64,000 nt of DNA. Origin: Schizochytrium sp. CCTCC M209059 (lineage: Eukaryota > Sar > Bigyra > Thraustochytrida > Thraustochytriidae). The position numbers were made by a program, and so were the translations under genes. Positions 10,070-21,980 of the stretch are shown one piece after another (positions within the stretch are counted from its first letter, which is position 1; the number at the start of each line of letters is the position of its first letter). Location of the stretch: positions 1 to 64,000 of the forward strand of contig KN805406.1 in NCBI GenBank assembly GCA_000818945.1. The letters run 5' to 3'. The notes beneath the pieces are model-generated. The model ran no database searches. It had not been told where the DNA came from and saw only the letters and a program-made list of their open reading frames with translations.

Positions 10070-11690
10070 TCTCGCTGTTCTGTATTGAGTTGTACTGTAA
10101 GCTGCGGACGTATACTTTGCGTTTCCCCAGGTCGATCGGTTGTTGCCCGGGTTTCAGTTTTGCTCGCTTGCCCGCTCGCTCAGTTGCTTTCTTTTGCCTT
10201 GCTTTGCTTGCTCACCTACCTGCCTGCCTGCCGGTCGGTCTGCTTGGAACAAGAGAGAAAAAGCCCCAAAAAATTGGGAAGTGGGGACGTGAAGCACTTG
10301 CGACAGTTCCCTTTTTCTTCTCGTGCGGCCGTAAAGATTTGCTTCTGTTGTTTGCTCTCGGTCGCTCGCCTCACTCGCCTCCCCTCATGCGTGCGGTGCA
10401 GCCTGGGTGGGCTGCTTTGCTGCTGCCGGCAGAATCTGGGCTGCTCGTACGTACCTCACTCCTCCCGCGTGGGCAGTCATGCCAACACTCAGTCAGACGT
10501 GCAGTGCGTGCGTCGCGTTGCGTTGCGTTGCGTTGCGTGCGTGTGCGTGCAGACCAAACTCCATCGGCCAGCTCCATGCCACCGCGGAAGTGGTGTGGCT
10601 ACTAGTAGCGCACGCACTCCCAGCCTGCCTCCCGTGCACTGTGAGGGTGGGAGAGCCCTCACCGGGCACCCTTGCAAAGAAGTAGAGGCCGCGTGTCGCC
10701 TCCGCCGTGCGTGCACAAGCGCTCAAGACCACCTTGATCGAACACAGTCCACGACGGCCTGCGCGGCTGGCCGCTACGCTTCGCTACGTTCTTTCTCCGC
10801 CCCCTCCTCCTCGTCATCCTCGTCGTGGTCGTCGTGGTGCTCGAGAGGTCGAGGTCGAGGTCGCGACGCGATGCGATGCGAGTCAAGCCGACCCAACTGT
10901 AAGAAAAAGGCAAGCAAGCAGGCAAGGTCGACCCGAATTCCACAAGGCGGCCGAGACGCGTGTCCGAGCGAGCCACGGCGGCGAGAACCAGACTGGCGCG
11001 GCGTGTCGGCATGTCGCAGCCGGCACTTGACTGGGCGCGAGCGAACCTCACCCGCCGCGTGCGGTAAGTAAGAGCAGCCGACTCGGAGGGCCCCCGCCGA
11101 GAGATACCCCTCTTCTCCGCCGTACGCGCCGCCAATTCGCCGCTCCCGCTGCTTTCTTTCGCCGCCTTTGCGCCCGCACTGCGCGCGGGTGCCTGCCGCG
11201 AGGCCTCGGCGGTCTCGGTCTTGGTCTCGGACGTGGTCTCGGTCTCGCGTCGCGGCGGGCGCTGCAGCCAGATGGCGGCGCGACGGCGGCCTGCAGTTGC
11301 GCGCGCACGTGCGCAAGGGAGAGAGCCAGGATTTTGATCGAAGTCCCGAGTTGGGTCGCGGCTCAGCCACCACTAACTAGTAAGGCAGGCCGGACCAGCC
11401 CGCGCCGCGGCCGGCCTGGATCCCGCGGCGCGACTTTCGCGCACCACTTGCGCAGGTGCTGCGCCGCAGACAGGGTCCCGGGGCTCGACCCTCGCGACCG
11501 CGGCGACGGGTGCGCGGCATGACGAGCTTGTGATCGTCCTGGTCCACCTGGGCTCGAATGAACGAACGAACATCAGAAATCGACAACCTCAACAACTTCA
11601 TTAAAGCAACACAACAAACAACAGAACCAAGCAGAGCAATCAGCATCCAAAACTTTCAAGGCCGCCATGCGTCTCGCGCTCCACTCTTGA

Positions 11691-11721
11691 CTCGCTCGCT
11701 CGCTCGCTCGCTCGCTCGCTG
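11691..11721. repeat. (CTCG)n microsatellite
   Basis: About eight uninterrupted CTCG units lie in the spacer upstream of ACSBG copy 1. Similar GAGC/CTCG runs occur upstream of several other genes in this window. Confidence 0.95.
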
Positions 11722-12351
11722 CGTTTTCTCTGCGTTCTGAAAAAATGATGCCCTTTCACCCAGCCTGAGCCGCGGCGCGCCTTCCTTCAAGCATCTCATC
11801 TCGGCCAAAGTAGTGAATTCCGTCCAACCCGACCAGAGATCCGTCACTCCGGCCTTGGCTCGGCGCGCCAGCTTGCGCAGAGCGAGCGATCCGAGCGCGC
11901 GGTGCCGGGCGGGCGCGGCGGTCCAAGACGTGCCAGGCGAGACGTCCCGGGTCTCCTCCGCGCGCTTCCAAGATACGCCAAGGCCCGGGACCTCGCTGCG
12001 CTCCTACACTGGTACGTAGCCGTCGCTCTCGCTAGCCGCGCTCGAGCTGCCTCGCCGCGCGCATGGCCTCGCGCCGCGGGCCCGGGGACCTCGCTCGGCG
12101 GCGGCCGCGCAGCGTCGGAGTTGCGCGCCGCAGCCGCAGCCGCAGCGCAGAGCAGCGGCGGAGGCGCGGCAGGCAGTGAGTGCACGCGCCGCGCTCCAGC
12201 AGCGCAGAGCGGAGCGGAGAGAGCGCAGCACGTGCACGGCATTTGGACCGGCAGCGCCGCAGGCGGAAGAAGAGGGAAGGAAGCAAGGAAGCAAGGAAGA
12301 GCGAGGGAGGGAGGGAGGGGGCGAACGAGGGAGGGGCCGAGCGGGGACGCG

Positions 12352-12462
12352 GTTTGTTTGTGTATTTGTTTGTCTGTTCCTTTACTTGTTCGTTTGTTTA
12401 CCAGTTTATTTGTTTGTTTGTTTGTTTATTTGTTTATTTATTTGTTTGTTTGTTAGTTTGTG
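12352..12462. repeat. TTTG/TTTA-rich tetranucleotide repeat
   Basis: Imperfect 4-bp repeats of TTTG with interspersed TTTA, TCTG and TTCG units run for about 110 bases and are strongly T/G-biased on the + strand. Position relative to genes: 0.4 kb downstream of the stop of ACSBG copy 2. Confidence 0.9.
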
Positions 12463-12882
12463 ATTCATGAGCATGCTGTTGCAGCTGGGTTTGAAAAATA
12501 GCGACTTCTTGTGGATAGCCGACGCGGATCGACTTTTATCAATCAACCCGCTGCGATCAGGATTTTTTTCCCTTAAAGGAGCAGCAGCAGCAGCAGCAGC
12601 AGCAGTGCAAGGAGCAGAAAGAAAAAGAAAAGAGCAAGACAAAGCAAAACCAAAACCACAGACATCATTTAAAAAAAAAGATACGACGAGTGCCAAGGAG
12701 GACATCTCGAAAACACAATGGGGAGAAAAGGGATGATGCAGGCGGCCGCGGCTTCGTCTGCTCGGCGCATGTGGTATATATGAAATGAACGGAAGCGAGC
12801 GGAGCGGAGCTGGGCTGGGCTAGCACAGGATTGACCGTGCGTGCGTACGTGCGTGCATGCAAGAATCGGGCGGCGTCAACAT

Positions 12883-15225
12883 TTAATTGTCCTCGTCAAT
12901 CGCCTCGAGGACATCGACGTTTTGAAGATCCGGATCATCGTCGCCAATCATGCTAAAGTCGCCCTTGAAGGAGCCATCGACAACGGAGTCGTCGACCGGG
13001 CCGCCCGTGGCGTAGGCGCCAACGGTCGAGTACGGCACAAAAACGCTCTTGGACTCGTAAAAGGCCTCGATGATGTCTTCGTACTTGTCTGCGACCACGG
13101 AGCGCTTGAGCTTGAGCGTGGCCGTGAGCTCGTCCGTGGAGACGGAAAAGTCGAGCGGGAGAATGGTGAACTTTTGGATGCGAGCCGCGTTCGAGGGCGT
13201 GACATCGCCATCATCACCGATCTCCTTGAGCTGCTGCGTGATCTCCTCAATGAGCGCCTCGTTGTCGCAGGCGTCCTCGATGGTCTCACCATAGTCGGCG
13301 GCAGCGCCCATGAGCTTGTTCGTACCGGGAAGCTCGCCCGTGGCGCCAACCGTCTTGAGGGTAAGGAGGACAGCCATGAACTTGCGCTTATCTCCGACCA
13401 TCATGGCGTTGGAAACAAAAGGCATGCGCGCCTTGATGGCGTCCTCAATAGGGACGGGCGCCACGTTCTCGCCACCGGCGCCGATGATGAGCTCCTTGTA
13501 GCGGCCCGTGATCTTGAGCATGCCGCGGGTAGAAATGGCGCCCTTATCACCACTGTGGAGCCAGCCCTCGGAGTCGATAGCGGCAGCGTTCTTCTCCTCG
13601 ATCTCGGCAACGTGGTCGTCGCCAAGCTTGGGGTTGGCAAGGTAGCCCATCATGATGTTACGGCCGCGGAAGCAAACTTCGCCCTGCTCCTCCTCGGTAG
13701 CATGCATAATGTCGGCGGCGCGCGGGCACTCGGTCTTGGTACCGTCCTCGGCAATCTTGAAGACGCGGACCTCGCAACTGGGCATCTCGTAGCCAACAGT
13801 GCCCCACTCGTGGGCCTTGTCCGTGGACCAGGTGGCGGCACCGGAGCACTCGGACATGCCGTAGACCTCGTTAATGTTGATGTTCAGCGCGCCAAAGTAC
13901 TGAAGGGTCTCACGGGTCATGGGCGCGGCACCAGCAAAGGCAAACTTGCACTTGGTGAGGCCCAGCTTGCCCTTGATGAGGCCGAGGAGCTTCTTGTAGA
14001 TGCCAAGGGGGCCAAAGCCAGGGTTGGCACCGGAGCGGCCGATTTGCTGCTCCTCCTGGAATTCAAGACCACGCTTCTTGGCGGCCGTAGAGAGCTTCTT
14101 CTTGAGGCCGGTGGTTTTGGCACCGACGGCCATGAGCTTTTCCTGAATCTTTTCCCACACACGGGGCACGCCAAGGAAGATGGTGGGCTCCACGGCGTTG
14201 AGGCGCTGGCCCAGCGTGCCGGTGCGCAAATCGTACGGGCGAGCAAAGCAGACGCAGATGCGGCCCTTGTGGAAGGCGGTGGCAATGATGGGGGCAATAA
14301 TATCAACCATCATACCAGCGACGTGCGAGAGAGGCAGGTACGAGAGAATGCGCTCCTCAGCAGTGGTCGTACAGGCTCCTCCGAGGTTGGGGACGACGGC
14401 GCTGGCCTCGAAAACAAGGTTGTCGTGCGAAATCATAACGGCCTTGGGGCGGCCGGTAGTACCGCTGGTGTAAATAAGGGCAGCGCACATGGTGGGCTCG
14501 ATCTTGGAGATGCGCTCGTCAAGGGCGGCCGCCTCGACGGTGTCGCCGCGCTTGAGGAACTCGGCAAAGGTGAGGACCTCGACGACGGAGCCGTCCTCGC
14601 GCGTGATGTCTGTGGCTTCATAGTCCCAGCAAACAATGGCCTTGAGGTAAGGAAGGTCCTCGACGACCTCGGCGAACTTCTTGAAGCACTGCTCGTTTTC
14701 GACAACGGCAACAGCGGTGTCACTGTGGAAGGCCTTGTACTGGACCTGGGCGGGCGTGTCTGAGGGGTAAATGCCGGCAATCTTGGCACCTGCGTGCACG
14801 GCGCCGACGGCACTGAGAAACCATTCGGGCGAGTTAAAGCCAAAAATGGAGACGGCGTCATGCTGCTCAACGCCGAGGTCCATGAGAGCCCTGGCGATGC
14901 GGTGGACGTCGGCCTTGTACTGTTTCCAGGACCAGGACTTCCAGTCCTTGAGCGGCAGCGCGTCCGGGGCCTCTTCGCCGCGGCGGAGCGTGGGCATGTT
15001 TTCCGTGCGGAAGGCGATCCTGTTTCCGCCGCGCTTGACGGCCCTCTCGAAGACGTCGATGAGCGTGAGCGCAGGGATGACGCCCTCGGATCCCACGCCG
15101 GTCTCGCTAAAGTTCACGCGCGAGACGCCGCTGGAATCGGCGGTCCAGAAGGGGCCGTCTTCCTCGTGGTAGACGGCATAGTCGCTCGGCTTGTTCAGAG
15201 GCGCGGTGGCGTCGGGAGTGGGCAT
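12883..15225 (-). CDS. Long-chain fatty acid-CoA ligase, bubblegum (ACSBG) type, copy 2
   Basis: This 780-residue paralogue of the gene at 7706-10069 has the same architecture. The AMP-binding motif YTSGTTGRPKAVMISHDN is near residue 253, followed by NEVYGMSECSGAATWS, then GWLHSGDKG and ITGRYKELIIGAGGENV. The two proteins align nearly end to end and differ mostly in the N-terminal 60 residues, in surface positions and in the acidic C-terminal tail. The tandem, same-strand order indicates local duplication. Parts of the 3' half are almost identical in DNA, including a 95-base perfect match. The expected role is fatty acid activation for lipid synthesis or oxidation; substrate chain length cannot be read from sequence. 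The start is ATG at 15225. Confidence 0.93.
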   Translation of the reverse strand: MPTPDATAPLNKPSDYAVYHEEDGPFWTADSSGVSRVNFSETGVGSEGVIPALTLIDVFERAVKRGGNRIAFRTENMPTLRRGEEAPDALPLKDWKSWSWKQYKADVHRIARALMDLGVEQHDAVSIFGFNSPEWFLSAVGAVHAGAKIAGIYPSDTPAQVQYKAFHSDTAVAVVENEQCFKKFAEVVEDLPYLKAIVCWDYEATDITREDGSVVEVLTFAEFLKRGDTVEAAALDERISKIEPTMCAALIYTSGTTGRPKAVMISHDNLVFEASAVVPNLGGACTTTAEERILSYLPLSHVAGMMVDIIAPIIATAFHKGRICVCFARPYDLRTGTLGQRLNAVEPTIFLGVPRVWEKIQEKLMAVGAKTTGLKKKLSTAAKKRGLEFQEEQQIGRSGANPGFGPLGIYKKLLGLIKGKLGLTKCKFAFAGAAPMTRETLQYFGALNININEVYGMSECSGAATWSTDKAHEWGTVGYEMPSCEVRVFKIAEDGTKTECPRAADIMHATEEEQGEVCFRGRNIMMGYLANPKLGDDHVAEIEEKNAAAIDSEGWLHSGDKGAISTRGMLKITGRYKELIIGAGGENVAPVPIEDAIKARMPFVSNAMMVGDKRKFMAVLLTLKTVGATGELPGTNKLMGAAADYGETIEDACDNEALIEEITQQLKEIGDDGDVTPSNAARIQKFTILPLDFSVSTDELTATLKLKRSVVADKYEDIIEAFYESKSVFVPYSTVGAYATGGPVDDSVVDGSFKGDFSMIGDDDPDLQNVDVLEAIDEDN

Positions 15226-16044
15226 CCTTTACCTCCTCCTCTCGCTCGCTCGCTCGCGCGCTCAAGCGCTGGCTGTCTTGGGCTGGCTGTCTCGCTGTCT
15301 GTCTACGGCTCTGTCTGCAGCGAGCGGCGCGTCGGCGGGTCGCGATGCACCGCGGCGGGGGTGGCGGGCAGGCAGACGCAGAGGTTTCGGAATTGATCGC
15401 TGCCCCGGTCGATCGATCGGCCGATCGCTCGAAGTCGTGTCGCGCGCGCGACCGGGGACCGAAGGCCGGGGTCCCAGTGCGCGTCCGAGAAGGAGAGAGA
15501 TAGAGAGGGAGAGAGGGCGAGAGTCGCACAGAGAGCACGTGCGAGTGCACGCGGTAGAGAGGGCGAGGCGAGAGGGAGAGGGAGAGAGAGAGAGAGAGAG
15601 AGAGAGAAGCGCGGCGAGGAAATGAAAGGACAGGAAATGGAAATGAACGACCAACTACGCGCTGGTGCGGGAGATACACGCGGCCTGCAAGGAATGCAGC
15701 GCGTGGACTTGGAATCTTAACGCAGGCAAATGTCGCTCGGGCGTGCCGGAGCCTGCGGCTTGCCTGCTTGCTTGCCTTGCTTGCTTGCTTGCTTGCTTGC
15801 CTGCTTGCTTGCTTGCTTTCTTTGCCGCCCTCTTTCTTGACTTATACTAGCTAGCTCCGCCGTTCGCGCAGGCAGGTCGGGACAGGATGCTGGAAGCCAC
15901 CGCGGCCGGTCAAGACTGCCTCTCTGCGCGGTGCGGCGTGGCGCCTGTGACGAGTTTCCGGTGTGTGAATGAATACGTGGGCTTGGAGAGGGACGACCTG
16001 AGCGAGCGGGAGTGGATGGACGGAGGGAGGCGGAGTTGCCGCTT

Positions 16045-16074
16045 TTGCTGCTGCTGCTGCTGCTGCTGCTGTTG
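16045..16074. repeat. (CTG)n trinucleotide repeat
   Basis: About nine CTG units lie in the intergenic stretch upstream of ACSBG copy 2. Confidence 0.95.
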
Positions 16075-16361
16075 TGTGCACAGCCAGCCGCAGAGAGCGG
16101 TGGCTGGAAAATGGACGACCGTGAGAGCCACACTTCTTCCTGGTGCTTAACATTGTTTTCTTTCGCTTTTAAGTCTACTTTGATTTCTGTATCGGAAAAC
16201 TTTTGCTCTTTCTTCGCCGCAACGGACGGAAGACCCGGCGCACTGCATGCATGGAAAGCCCCGCGCGCACGCGTGAAATGCCACAGTCGCAGCCGCAGCC
16301 GCAGCCGCAGCCGGCCAGCCATCCAGCCTTCCCGCCACACCACTGCTAGCTAGCCGCGGGA

Positions 16362-16396
16362 GATCGATCGATCGATCGATCGATCGATCGATCGAC
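16362..16396. repeat. (GATC)n self-complementary microsatellite
   Basis: About eight perfect GATC units. The unit is its own reverse complement, so the run could form a hairpin or cruciform. Confidence 0.95.
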
Positions 16397-18800
16397 AGGG
16401 ACGGAGCGCGCTCGTCCTTCACTTTTATGTATTTTTTTCCTAAAATGTCTTATGTTTTTTTAGTTGCGCGAAAGCACATGCGACCGACAGACTGCAATGC
16501 GAGCTCGCGCACCTCGGCGCTCGCGCCGCCGCAGCGCGCTGTAGCTCGGCTAGCTAGCCGCGACCGCCGCGTGCCTGCAGCTGCTACAGCCGCTGCGAGC
16601 GCGAGTACGTGCGACACGACCAGCGTGCCGCGCCAGCTGACGCGCACTTGCGCGGGAATACTTCCCTTGGTTGGTCCGGCGCACTTGGCAAGAAAGGATA
16701 GATAAGGCAGGCACGCCGATGATACTTCCCTGCTGGCGTGGCGCGGCAGCAGCCTGCTGCAGCTAGCGGGCTGGCGCTCGGCTCGGCTCGGCTCGGCTTC
16801 GGTTGTCGTACCGCGAGAGCGTTCAAGTGGCGTGGTGCCGCGTCAAGTGGCGCCGCGTCGCGAGGAACCAGCGCAGCAGCGGCGGCGGCGCAGGTGGTGG
16901 GGCTGGCTGGCTGCGGCACGTGCACGTGCTGCGCTCGGGGCCTTTCTTTGCAAGGAAGAAAGAAGTAGGGCCATCGCTCTGCGCACACTAACTGCCACCT
17001 CGCTTCTCCTTCCAATGCCTTAACAAACAAACCAAACCAAGACCAACCACAACGAACAATAGTAAAATAAAAACAGCAACAAACAGGTTTGCATAACAGA
17101 CTGACTGCCGCGCGCAGAAGGACCAAAGAGGCCCGTCCCCCTGCCGCGCGGCGCCGATTATCGGACCGGCGCGGGGGTACCGCGCACGTCTGCGCGCCGA
17201 GGCCCCGCACGCCGTACTTCCCTCCCTGCTTGCACGCGGTCTCTGCGCGCCTGTCGACACGCAGTGTGCGCCGTCGACGTCGCCTGCCTGCCCCCGGGGA
17301 CCCGTGCCCTGCGTCCCACGTCATTTTGCGGGGTCTGCTATCGCGCCCACAGGTGCAAAATACACAGGGTGCTGCTACGGGACGCGGCGGGCGACGGGGC
17401 GTGCCGGGCTGGCCAGCTTTCTGCCTTGTTTCCCTACTTCTTTCAGCGGCGAGCGCGCCGCGTTTCCGAGCAAGCGCGCCTGGAGCTCGCGCGATACGGC
17501 ACGAGCCGGCCGCCCTGGACTCCTGCTGCGGCGCTGCGAGCTTCTTTCTGCGCGCGGCCGATCACGAGGCAAACAAACGCTTCGCGCGAAGGGCAGCAAA
17601 CAAAAGCAGTTGGGCAAGCAAGCAGTTGGGCAAGCAAGCAGTTAGGCAAGCAAGCAGGCAAGTAGGCAAGCACGCAAGCACGCGTCCTATGTCGATTTTG
17701 CGTCTTGCTGGCAAAGATTGGCTGACGGCGCAGCAGCCTGCAGGCCCGCCCGCGCGATCTCGATCGGCCTCCGCGCGCCCGGGAAGTCTCTGCTGCGCGA
17801 CAGCGACCGTCCGTCTGGTCTTGGCTCGGGACGGAGCAGCGCAGCGCAAGATCGAAATGTCGCCGCGGCCGCAGCCGCAGCCGGCTGCAGATGCTGTCCA
17901 GACGGCGTGGGCTTGCTTGCGCTAATTAAGCTCACCTAACGACGGACTCAAGTCTGACTCGGCAAGGCGCGTTCTGAGGAGAACGGGCAGCGGTGGGACG
18001 AGAGAGGGGGCTTTGGTTTGGGCAGGCAGAGAGACGAAGTGAAGTAGAGAGATGAAATGTAATTCAGCGAATGTCGAGGACGATGGCGAGGTTTGCAGCG
18101 AATCACGTGACGCACGCGCGGCAGCAGCAGTAGCAGCAGCAGTTACAGGCAGATCAAGATCGCAAGGGCAGCCCTCGTTTATGACCGACGCGAGACGCGA
18201 GGTCTCGCGCGGCAAGCGAATTTCGCGAATCTCCTTCTTTCCTGCACCAAACCTACGGCGCTGCGTTTTCCTTTTTCTAAAGACGCACGCATTCCAGGGC
18301 TAGTCTTGACCAAAGTATCGCTCGTCACCCCAAGATGCACTTCGCGTCGTGCACTTCCTGCGGCAGCAGCAGCTGACTGGCAGACCTGTCCTGCCGGAGA
18401 CAAGTGCAGGCCGTCACGCTTTCGCAGCGCATCGACACGGGTCATTTGAACCGTGCGGCGTCAGGCAGGAAGTACTCCTACTTTCCAAAGCACGCACGAC
18501 AGAACGAGAGCGCCGCCTTGCGACAGTGTTTTCATCGTTTGCTTTCGGCTACTTCCCTTCGATCCGAGCATACCTAATCGAAGACGAAAGCCCTCCAAAG
18601 CTAGCTACGAGGCTGCTAGCTAGCTAGCATTGTCTGGCAAGCTACGAACTAACCCAGCTTTGGGGTTGGCGAGCTAGCCGCCATGGCAATTCATTCACCC
18701 ACAAGTGGAGGCCCGCCGCCAACAGCACGGCTAACGACAGGCGCTTGCCCTTCTGCTTGCCTGACGTGCTAGCGAGAAAGAGCAGATTGCAAGAAGCCTG

Positions 18801-18869
18801 GGAGTCTTCATTAAGTTCTGTTCTAAAGGAGTCCTCATTAAGTTCTGTTCTAAAGGAGTTCTCATTCCG
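18801..18869. repeat. 27-bp tandem repeat
   Basis: Two near-identical 27-base units (18801-18827 and 18828-18854, one mismatch) are followed by a partial third copy. The 27-base length would keep a reading frame, but no convincing gene surrounds it. Confidence 0.85.
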
Positions 18870-21800
18870 TTTTGAGGGAATCCCCATCTCCTCCTCCATC
18901 GACTAACCATAAAAAACACGAGCCGTTGAGCAGCCGCATCGTCAACGACATATTTCCTAAAAGGACCCTCTCTTTCTCCTTAACACGCTCTTTCTGTCTC
19001 TATCTCTCTGTGGTTGATTTTGAACGTGCATCTGTATTTGTCAACTGCAACACAATCTTCAGCATGGCAACATTTTTTAAGGTGCGAAAAATCTCTTCTC
19101 GCTGCAGACGTAACACAACCACCCACCGCAAGATTGATAGCAGCAAAGCAACGTCATCAACAAATTACCCTCGTCCACCATCATCACCACCAAATGTAAA
19201 GACGAGCTGACTAACGATCAATTGCAATGGTTTGGTGAAATGACGGCGCACAGCTTTCCAGACGTGCGCGGCAGGCACACCCCAGATCCTCGTGGAACTC
19301 GACCAGTCTTTGACCTGCTCACAGTCGTCGGATGCACAAACGTGTAGTTGTGGTGATCCGAGCTCTTCGTTGTGGAAGGATCGGCAAAACTTGCTGTTTG
19401 ACGACGAGTGCATCCACTCCTCAACTCATCCGCTCGTCACGCCCTAGCGAAGACGCTGCAGAATTCAGCATCTAGCCCACGATGAATTTTCTGTAAAGCT
19501 GCCTGCAGGACTCCTTCCCCAAGTACCTTCCACCACGGTCAAAGGTTGTGCGCGCAAAAGGCCGGCAGAACTGGTCCTGCGCGAAATCTGCAACTGCAAA
19601 GTAGACATATACCAGGGCGAACGAATGGCCACGCCAACGGAGTTTCGGTGTTCTTCTACGACACCGATGTCAACTTGTCTTCCAAATGCTCTTGCGGACG
19701 CTCAACCCAGGCCCCAAAACGCAATCCGAGGTGCTCCAGGTCCATACAACCCGCCCTCAAGTACTCTGCCACGATGCCCTTTTTTAGTTTGCTCACGCCG
19801 TCTACTTGAGATCACTGCATACTTTGAGGTGATGATTTGGCCTATAGGCGAGCTCTTCCTTGACGTCGAAATTGCTTTTTTGCTTCGATACCCGTATCGC
19901 ACGACTGCCCAGCTCATTCGTCAGTACAGGTAGCTCATGTTCTGTGATGTAGCCCGGAAGCATCGCAGAAGTCCTCATCTTCTCCGATGACCTGAATCCT
20001 TTTCCCTCGCTCCGTCGTCGACTCTGACTCTTGTTACGAAAGTTGTGAGCGACACCCAACGACGATCGCCAAGTGAGAACCTTGAATTCGTCAAACAGTT
20101 TCCGCTGAAGAGCCTTTGGAAATTCGGATCTGCTTCGAATCTGCTTCTTCCTTTCCACCATCCGTGTTCAACCGCCAGAAAATGTTTCTTGCAGAGTGCC
20201 TCCATCCAGTTTGCCCTGTTGTTCTACCTGTTCTTCGCACCCAGGCCCGAGCGAGACAAGAATGACGTCGCAGGAACCCGCGTCCTCGGCAATGGTGACT
20301 TCAGGGCCATTTTCGAGTAGAAGCTCCTTGAGATCCTTGGGCACTTTACTTCTTGCCTAACAGGAATATCTTGACTTATGAGACGTCCTCTTTGACAGTT
20401 CCGCCTCCTCGCGCTTCTCCCTGCAATAAAGACATTTCCTCGCGCTTCACAAGCTCTCGAAGCAGAGCATCTTCCTTGTGTTTTTAACGGCGATACGGAA
20501 TAGCAATGCACGCAAGACCTTTTCCATTTTGACGCGTTCATTTGGGTCGCCACGTACATGACCTTGATTCCCGCGCGGGCATTGCGTCTGTTGATACACT
20601 GCCGCATTCTCTCATATCGTGCCGATTGGCTGTGATGACCGTGCTCCCAAACTGAGTCGTTCTCTTCATCCTAAACGTTCACACTGCTGCTAGCATCGTC
20701 AAACTTCTTGATACAGTCACAGTTGGACTCAGAATAGTACTAAGCGAGCGAGCGAGCGAACAAAATAAATGTCCATGTACAAGAATTCGCTCGCGCAATC
20801 TGCTCCGCAGACATCGTGGAAGCACAAGAAAGATTCCGCTCGTCACCGGATACTACTTGTTACAGAGGTCGCTATCTTGAAGATTCAGGGGCTTGAGAGA
20901 ACCTCCGCTGCGGCGTCTTCTGGAAATGGGTATCTGCGTAAAACTATAAACGATACCTATAAAGGAATGAGGGATGGACGGGCACTTGGTCTCTTGATGC
21001 GACACATCGTGTGTTCGAGGGGTGCCGAGATAGCATAGGAACTTTCTCAATGGAAGAGCCCGCTAAGCGATGTGTAATTGGTTATGCTCAAGAGACCAGA
21101 GTGTGGGCCCATCCCGCTTCGGGTTGTGCGGAAAGGTCAAGTCACAACAGAAAGTAAAGAATTAGCAAGATCAGGAGATGAACGGAATCAATCGGATCGG
21201 CTGCCATTCTGCATAAGCGAGGAGTTCGTCGCGACCTACATGAGACCTGCGATACTAACTATATGTGTGAGAACAAACCGCAGACTTGTCGCTTCCAGCA
21301 GAGCGTGCTGGACCATGCAGTGAATACTATTCGCAGTCTGACTGACGAATCGAAATTTAACCTCGTCCTGCAGGTCACCATTTACGCCGCGCGCACGGTT
21401 TAGCAGGCCTCCAGCAGTTCTGTTGCGTCGCGGATAGAGTTGAATGCCGTTGCTGCTGCGCTCAGACATCACTTAAATTCTCGTGCAATGTTGTAGACAA
21501 GGCACGGAAAGGTAAGAAAAATGTTTGTGGTCGTGTGAAGTTTGCGACAACTTCAAGTAAAAAGCGGCGTGGTCCATTTGGTGCTGCCCATCCACCCTCT
21601 TGCGGTGAGACTCCATTTAATGTTTCATTCGACTTGCTTGATTGCTTTTTTTTTTTTTCCTGGGCTCTCGCTTTTGTTTTCAAGTTGGACTTGAGGAGTT
21701 TGGGTTTTGCTGCGAGCGCTTTGCGTGCGCTCTGAGGTACGAAGCGTCGAGACAGCCAAAGCGCGAGTCCTATGTCAAGTTTAGCGAAACAAGGGAGTCT

Positions 21801-21980
21801 AAACAATATCAGAATCGATTGCTCTCCGGCGCGCTTCGGTGCCTCGCTTCGGTGCCGCGCTTCAGTGCCACGCACGATGGAGGCGTTGAGAGCATCGCGA
21901 ACCTGAAGCTCTCGACGGGCGGCGAGGGACTGACTTAGCTTGACTTGCCAGGTCTCGTGTATCTGCGCAGCAGAAACAGG
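18870..21980. other. Intergenic DNA with possible decayed coding remnants
   Basis: GC is lower here than in the neighbouring genes. On the - strand between about 20561 and 19800, protein-like segments appear in successive frames (for example HVRGDPNERVKMEKVLRALL from 20561 down, then EDAGSCDVILVSLGPGCEEQ in another frame), broken by stops. This suggests an eroded gene, but no family was recognised. The stretch at 21040-21980 shows nothing convincing; it includes the promoter of the secreted-protein gene and a T-run near 21650. Confidence 0.3.

Larger units (their letters stand above)
10070..12882. other. 2.8-kb low-complexity spacer between the ACSBG paralogues
   Basis: This holds the upstream region of copy 1 and the downstream region of copy 2. 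It contains a (CGTTG)n run near 10515-10540, (CTCG)n at 11691-11721, a purine-rich stretch at about 12265-12340, (TTTG/TTTA)n at about 12352-12462 and (GCA)n at 12581-12605. Open frames here are arginine-, alanine- or cysteine-rich and overlap in several phases, which is typical of chance ORFs in GC-rich DNA. No gene is supported. Confidence 0.6.
15226..18800. other. Gene-poor, simple-repeat-rich DNA
   Basis: Upstream of ACSBG copy 2 come a CTCG run (15241-15260) and (AG)n at 15591-15607. These are followed by GCTT-rich (about 15758-15820), (CTG)n (16045-16074), (GATC)n (16362-16396) and GCAA-rich (about 17609-17681) arrays. The open frames are Ala/Arg/Ser-rich, overlap on both strands and end without conserved motifs. 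No gene or RNA is supportable by eye. Confidence 0.6.

Noticed and set aside
10085..11071. A 328-residue + strand open frame upstream of ACSBG copy 1
   Set aside because: Cys/Arg/Ser-rich low-complexity translation of repeats, overlapping several other frames; no motif.
12841..14763. A 640-residue + strand open frame opposite ACSBG copy 2, and a 495-residue one opposite copy 1 (8543-10030)
   Set aside because: Both mirror the codon pattern of the real - strand gene (GC-rich third positions leave the antisense frame open) and contain no domain of their own.
17089..17925. A 278-residue + strand open frame in the gene-poor region
   Set aside because: Arg/Ala-rich, includes translated GCAA microsatellite, no domain.
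20970..21035. Possible tRNA near a GTGTTCGAGG motif
   Set aside because: The flanking stems do not pair as acceptor and T arms, and the span is too short for a cloverleaf.
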